From the NCBI GenBank assembly GCA_018335795.1, contig JAGXRP010000066.1, positions 30,317 through 94,316 on the forward strand: a DNA stretch of 64,000 bases, written 5' to 3'. The notes below the pieces were generated by a model, which was not told the origin of the DNA, did not search any database, and saw only the letters and a program-made list of their open reading frames with translations. This document shows positions 63,004 through 64,000 of this stretch, one piece after another. Numbering within the stretch: the stretch's first letter is position 1; every line of letters begins with the position of its first letter. Source of the stretch: Desulfobulbaceae bacterium. GTDB lineage: Bacteria > Bacteroidota > Ignavibacteria > Kapaibacteriales > UBA2268. A program made the translations under genes and the position numbers.

Positions 63004-63180
63004 ATGGCATTAGATGATTTAAAAACCGAATTCCACAGTCTTATAGATGAAATATCTAACGAGAAGATATTGGAACATTTCTATGCAATCCTCAATAATT
63101 TGGCAAAATCAGAAGAAGTCAGTAAGACACTGATAAAGGATATTGCTCCCGAAGCAAGCTCAGAACCGGTAATGCATTAA
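63004..63180 (+). CDS. Small acidic antitoxin-like protein, no toxin partner
   Basis: A 58-aa acidic, helical protein. ATG 63004 gives MALDDLKTEFHSLIDEISNE, with an in-frame GTG at 62995 as alternative. The opening, then KILEHFYAILNNLAKSEEV, resembles the short helical antitoxins that Bacteroidota carry before RelE/ParE-type toxins (pattern LKxxxxxxIDxIxDExxLExxYxxL). No toxin ORF follows: the next feature is the rpsU terminator. It could be an orphan antitoxin or an unrelated small protein. No Shine-Dalgarno sequence is visible. Confidence 0.45.
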   Translation: MALDDLKTEFHSLIDEISNEKILEHFYAILNNLAKSEEVSKTLIKDIAPEASSEPVMH

Positions 63181-63182
63181 AA

Positions 63183-63202
63183 AAGCCGCTCGGAAGCGGC
63201 TT
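63183..63202 (-). terminator. Terminator of rpsU
   Basis: AAGCCGCT/AGCGGCTT, perfect 8-bp stem with a CGGA loop; on the minus strand it is followed by six T residues. On the plus strand the small ORF ends directly before it, and a weak T-run follows. Confidence 0.85.
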
Positions 63203-63225
63203 CTTGTAAAAATATGTATTAAGAC

Positions 63226-63420
63226 TTAATCTTGTTCCATAGATATTCTATGCTGTCTGCGGGCTGCTTTCAGCCTCGACATGCGATTTTCGATAGAAGG
63301 TTTCGTGAAAGCTGTACGTCTTTTGAATTCACGCAATACGCCTGAGCGTTCATATTTCTTCTTGAAACGTCTCAAAGCCCTGTCAATGTTTTCATTGCCT
63401 TGAATTGTTACGCCAATCAT
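63226..63420 (-). CDS. rpsU: 30S ribosomal protein S21
   Basis: A 64-aa basic ribosomal protein. MIGVTIQGNENIDRALRRFK and ERSGVLREFKRRTAFTKPS match bacterial S21, which joins the 30S late and sits near the anti-Shine-Dalgarno region. AAAGGAGGTGAAATC before the ATG is a full Shine-Dalgarno sequence, notable in a genome region where many genes lack one. It is the second gene of a transcript from 63904-63934 and ends at the 63183-63202 terminator. Confidence 0.95.
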   Translation of the reverse strand: MIGVTIQGNENIDRALRRFKKKYERSGVLREFKRRTAFTKPSIENRMSRLKAARRQHRISMEQD

Positions 63421-63451
63421 GATTTCACCTCCTTTAAAAACGATAAAAAAA

Positions 63452-63862
63452 TTAATAAACCATGTTTTCGATTAGCTTCTTTTCGCTGCTTTTCTCAAAC
63501 TGTACAATTATTGCATTGCCACCGTTGCTGGTAACTTCTTTGGCTCTAACGATGCCAACATCATCCCAAACCGAATGGAAGATTATATCACCGATTTGAT
63601 ATTCGTCCTTAGGCGAATATTTACGGGCATCTTCTCGCGATATATGCACAACTGCACGGGACTTGTCCGCTTCGGCTTCAATGGCGTCAAGGTTTATTAA
63701 CTGGGAATGCCTGCTTTTAGTACATCTTGCCCATTGTTTTCTGCCATCAATGTCCTCAATAGGTTCACCGACCAATTCATGCTTGGTCTCTTTCATCAAA
63801 AATGGAGAATACAATGTTATGTATTTCGCTCTCCTCGTTCTTTTTTTGGCAATTGCGGCCAT
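63452..63862 (-). CDS. CarD/Tudor-like small protein upstream of rpsU
   Basis: A 136-aa protein. The N-terminal ~60 residues are basic, with one Cys and two His (CTKSRHSQL), possibly a degenerate zinc ribbon. The C-terminal ~55 residues read YQIGDIIFHSVWDDVGIVRA, VTSNGGNAIIVQFEKSSEKK, LIENMV, the V/I-x-H-x-x-(F/W)-G-x-G-x-V pattern of the CarD/UvrD Tudor-like barrel that touches RNA polymerase. It might be an RNA-polymerase-interacting protein. It has a perfect promoter just upstream and is co-transcribed with rpsU (31 bases apart). Family assignment is tentative. Confidence 0.55.
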   Translation of the reverse strand: MAAIAKKRTRRAKYITLYSPFLMKETKHELVGEPIEDIDGRKQWARCTKSRHSQLINLDAIEAEADKSRAVVHISREDARKYSPKDEYQIGDIIFHSVWDDVGIVRAKEVTSNGGNAIIVQFEKSSEKKLIENMVY

Positions 63863-63903
63863 AGAAACTCACTTATTGTTGAATAATAAATGTAGCTAAG
63901 ATA

Positions 63904-63934
63904 CAAAAATAGTGAATTTTTGGCAAACCACAAA
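63904..63934 (-). promoter_or_regulatory. Bacteroidota-type promoter for the CarD-like/rpsU operon
   Basis: On the minus strand, TTTG (complement of 63931-63934), exactly 19 bases, then TATTTTTG (complement of 63904-63911), 41 bases before the ATG at 63862. Confidence 0.7.
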
Positions 63935-64000
63935 AAAATATTTTTTGCATAGGTAGGCATTTTAGAGAACATCAAATATAAATAATAAAATTTATATTAC

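Overview
The window reads as chromosomal DNA from an AT-rich, Gram-negative member of the Bacteroidota/FCB group. Many secreted proteins end in a type IX secretion (T9SS) C-terminal sorting domain. Several promoters match the Bacteroidota pattern TTTG-N17-20-TAnnTTTG. Outer-membrane barrels, TonB and OmpA-type proteins are abundant. I cannot fix the genus; an Ignavibacteria/Kapabacteria-like lineage would also fit.

Left edge (1-4.1 kb): a tyrosine integrase runs in from outside the window. It is followed by a short segment resembling the 3' end of tmRNA plus its terminator, probably an island attachment site with the island lying to the left. Broken restriction-enzyme and RhuM-like fragments follow at 3.36-4.06 kb.

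1.2-25.8 kb is dominated by surface and secreted proteins: a 13-repeat Asp-box propeller, a three-gene set (outer-membrane barrel, 1,666-aa exported protein, Fn3-like protein), two further T9SS cargo propellers, a YfiM/DUF2279-like protein, and an OmpA-family barrel followed by a giant VWA/seven-repeat T9SS cargo protein. Orphan terminators in 13.7-14.45 kb hint at small transcripts.

25.9-41.0 kb is the most unusual part. Convergent to a receiver/kinase gene lies a seven-gene minus-strand operon: five small paralogous secreted proteins resembling DUF4402 pilin subunits, a PapD-like chaperone, and an usher-like protein fused to a C-terminal OmpA domain. Upstream of it sit a strong plus-strand terminator and a 126-bp tandem repeat array. 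Beyond the array is a minus-strand operon of LuxR-type regulator, TonB-dependent receptor, YfiR-like periplasmic protein and a large hybrid sensor kinase, which may control the surface system.

41.6-55 kb holds two export systems: a TetR-controlled TolC/HlyD/ABC-ABC/permease-permease operon with two matching palindromic operators, and a TolC/RND/MFP operon next to tRNA-Lys(CUU). A broken DUF7948-like gene lies between them.

55-60 kb is a plus-strand operon (aromatic amino-acid decarboxylase, VWA-OmpA protein, small T9SS cargo, barrel). It is convergent with four tandem ferritin-family genes, of which only one keeps a complete ferroxidase centre while all keep the same C-terminal helix motif. 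The right end carries a small membrane protein, an orphan antitoxin-like ORF, rpsU and a CarD/Tudor-like gene.
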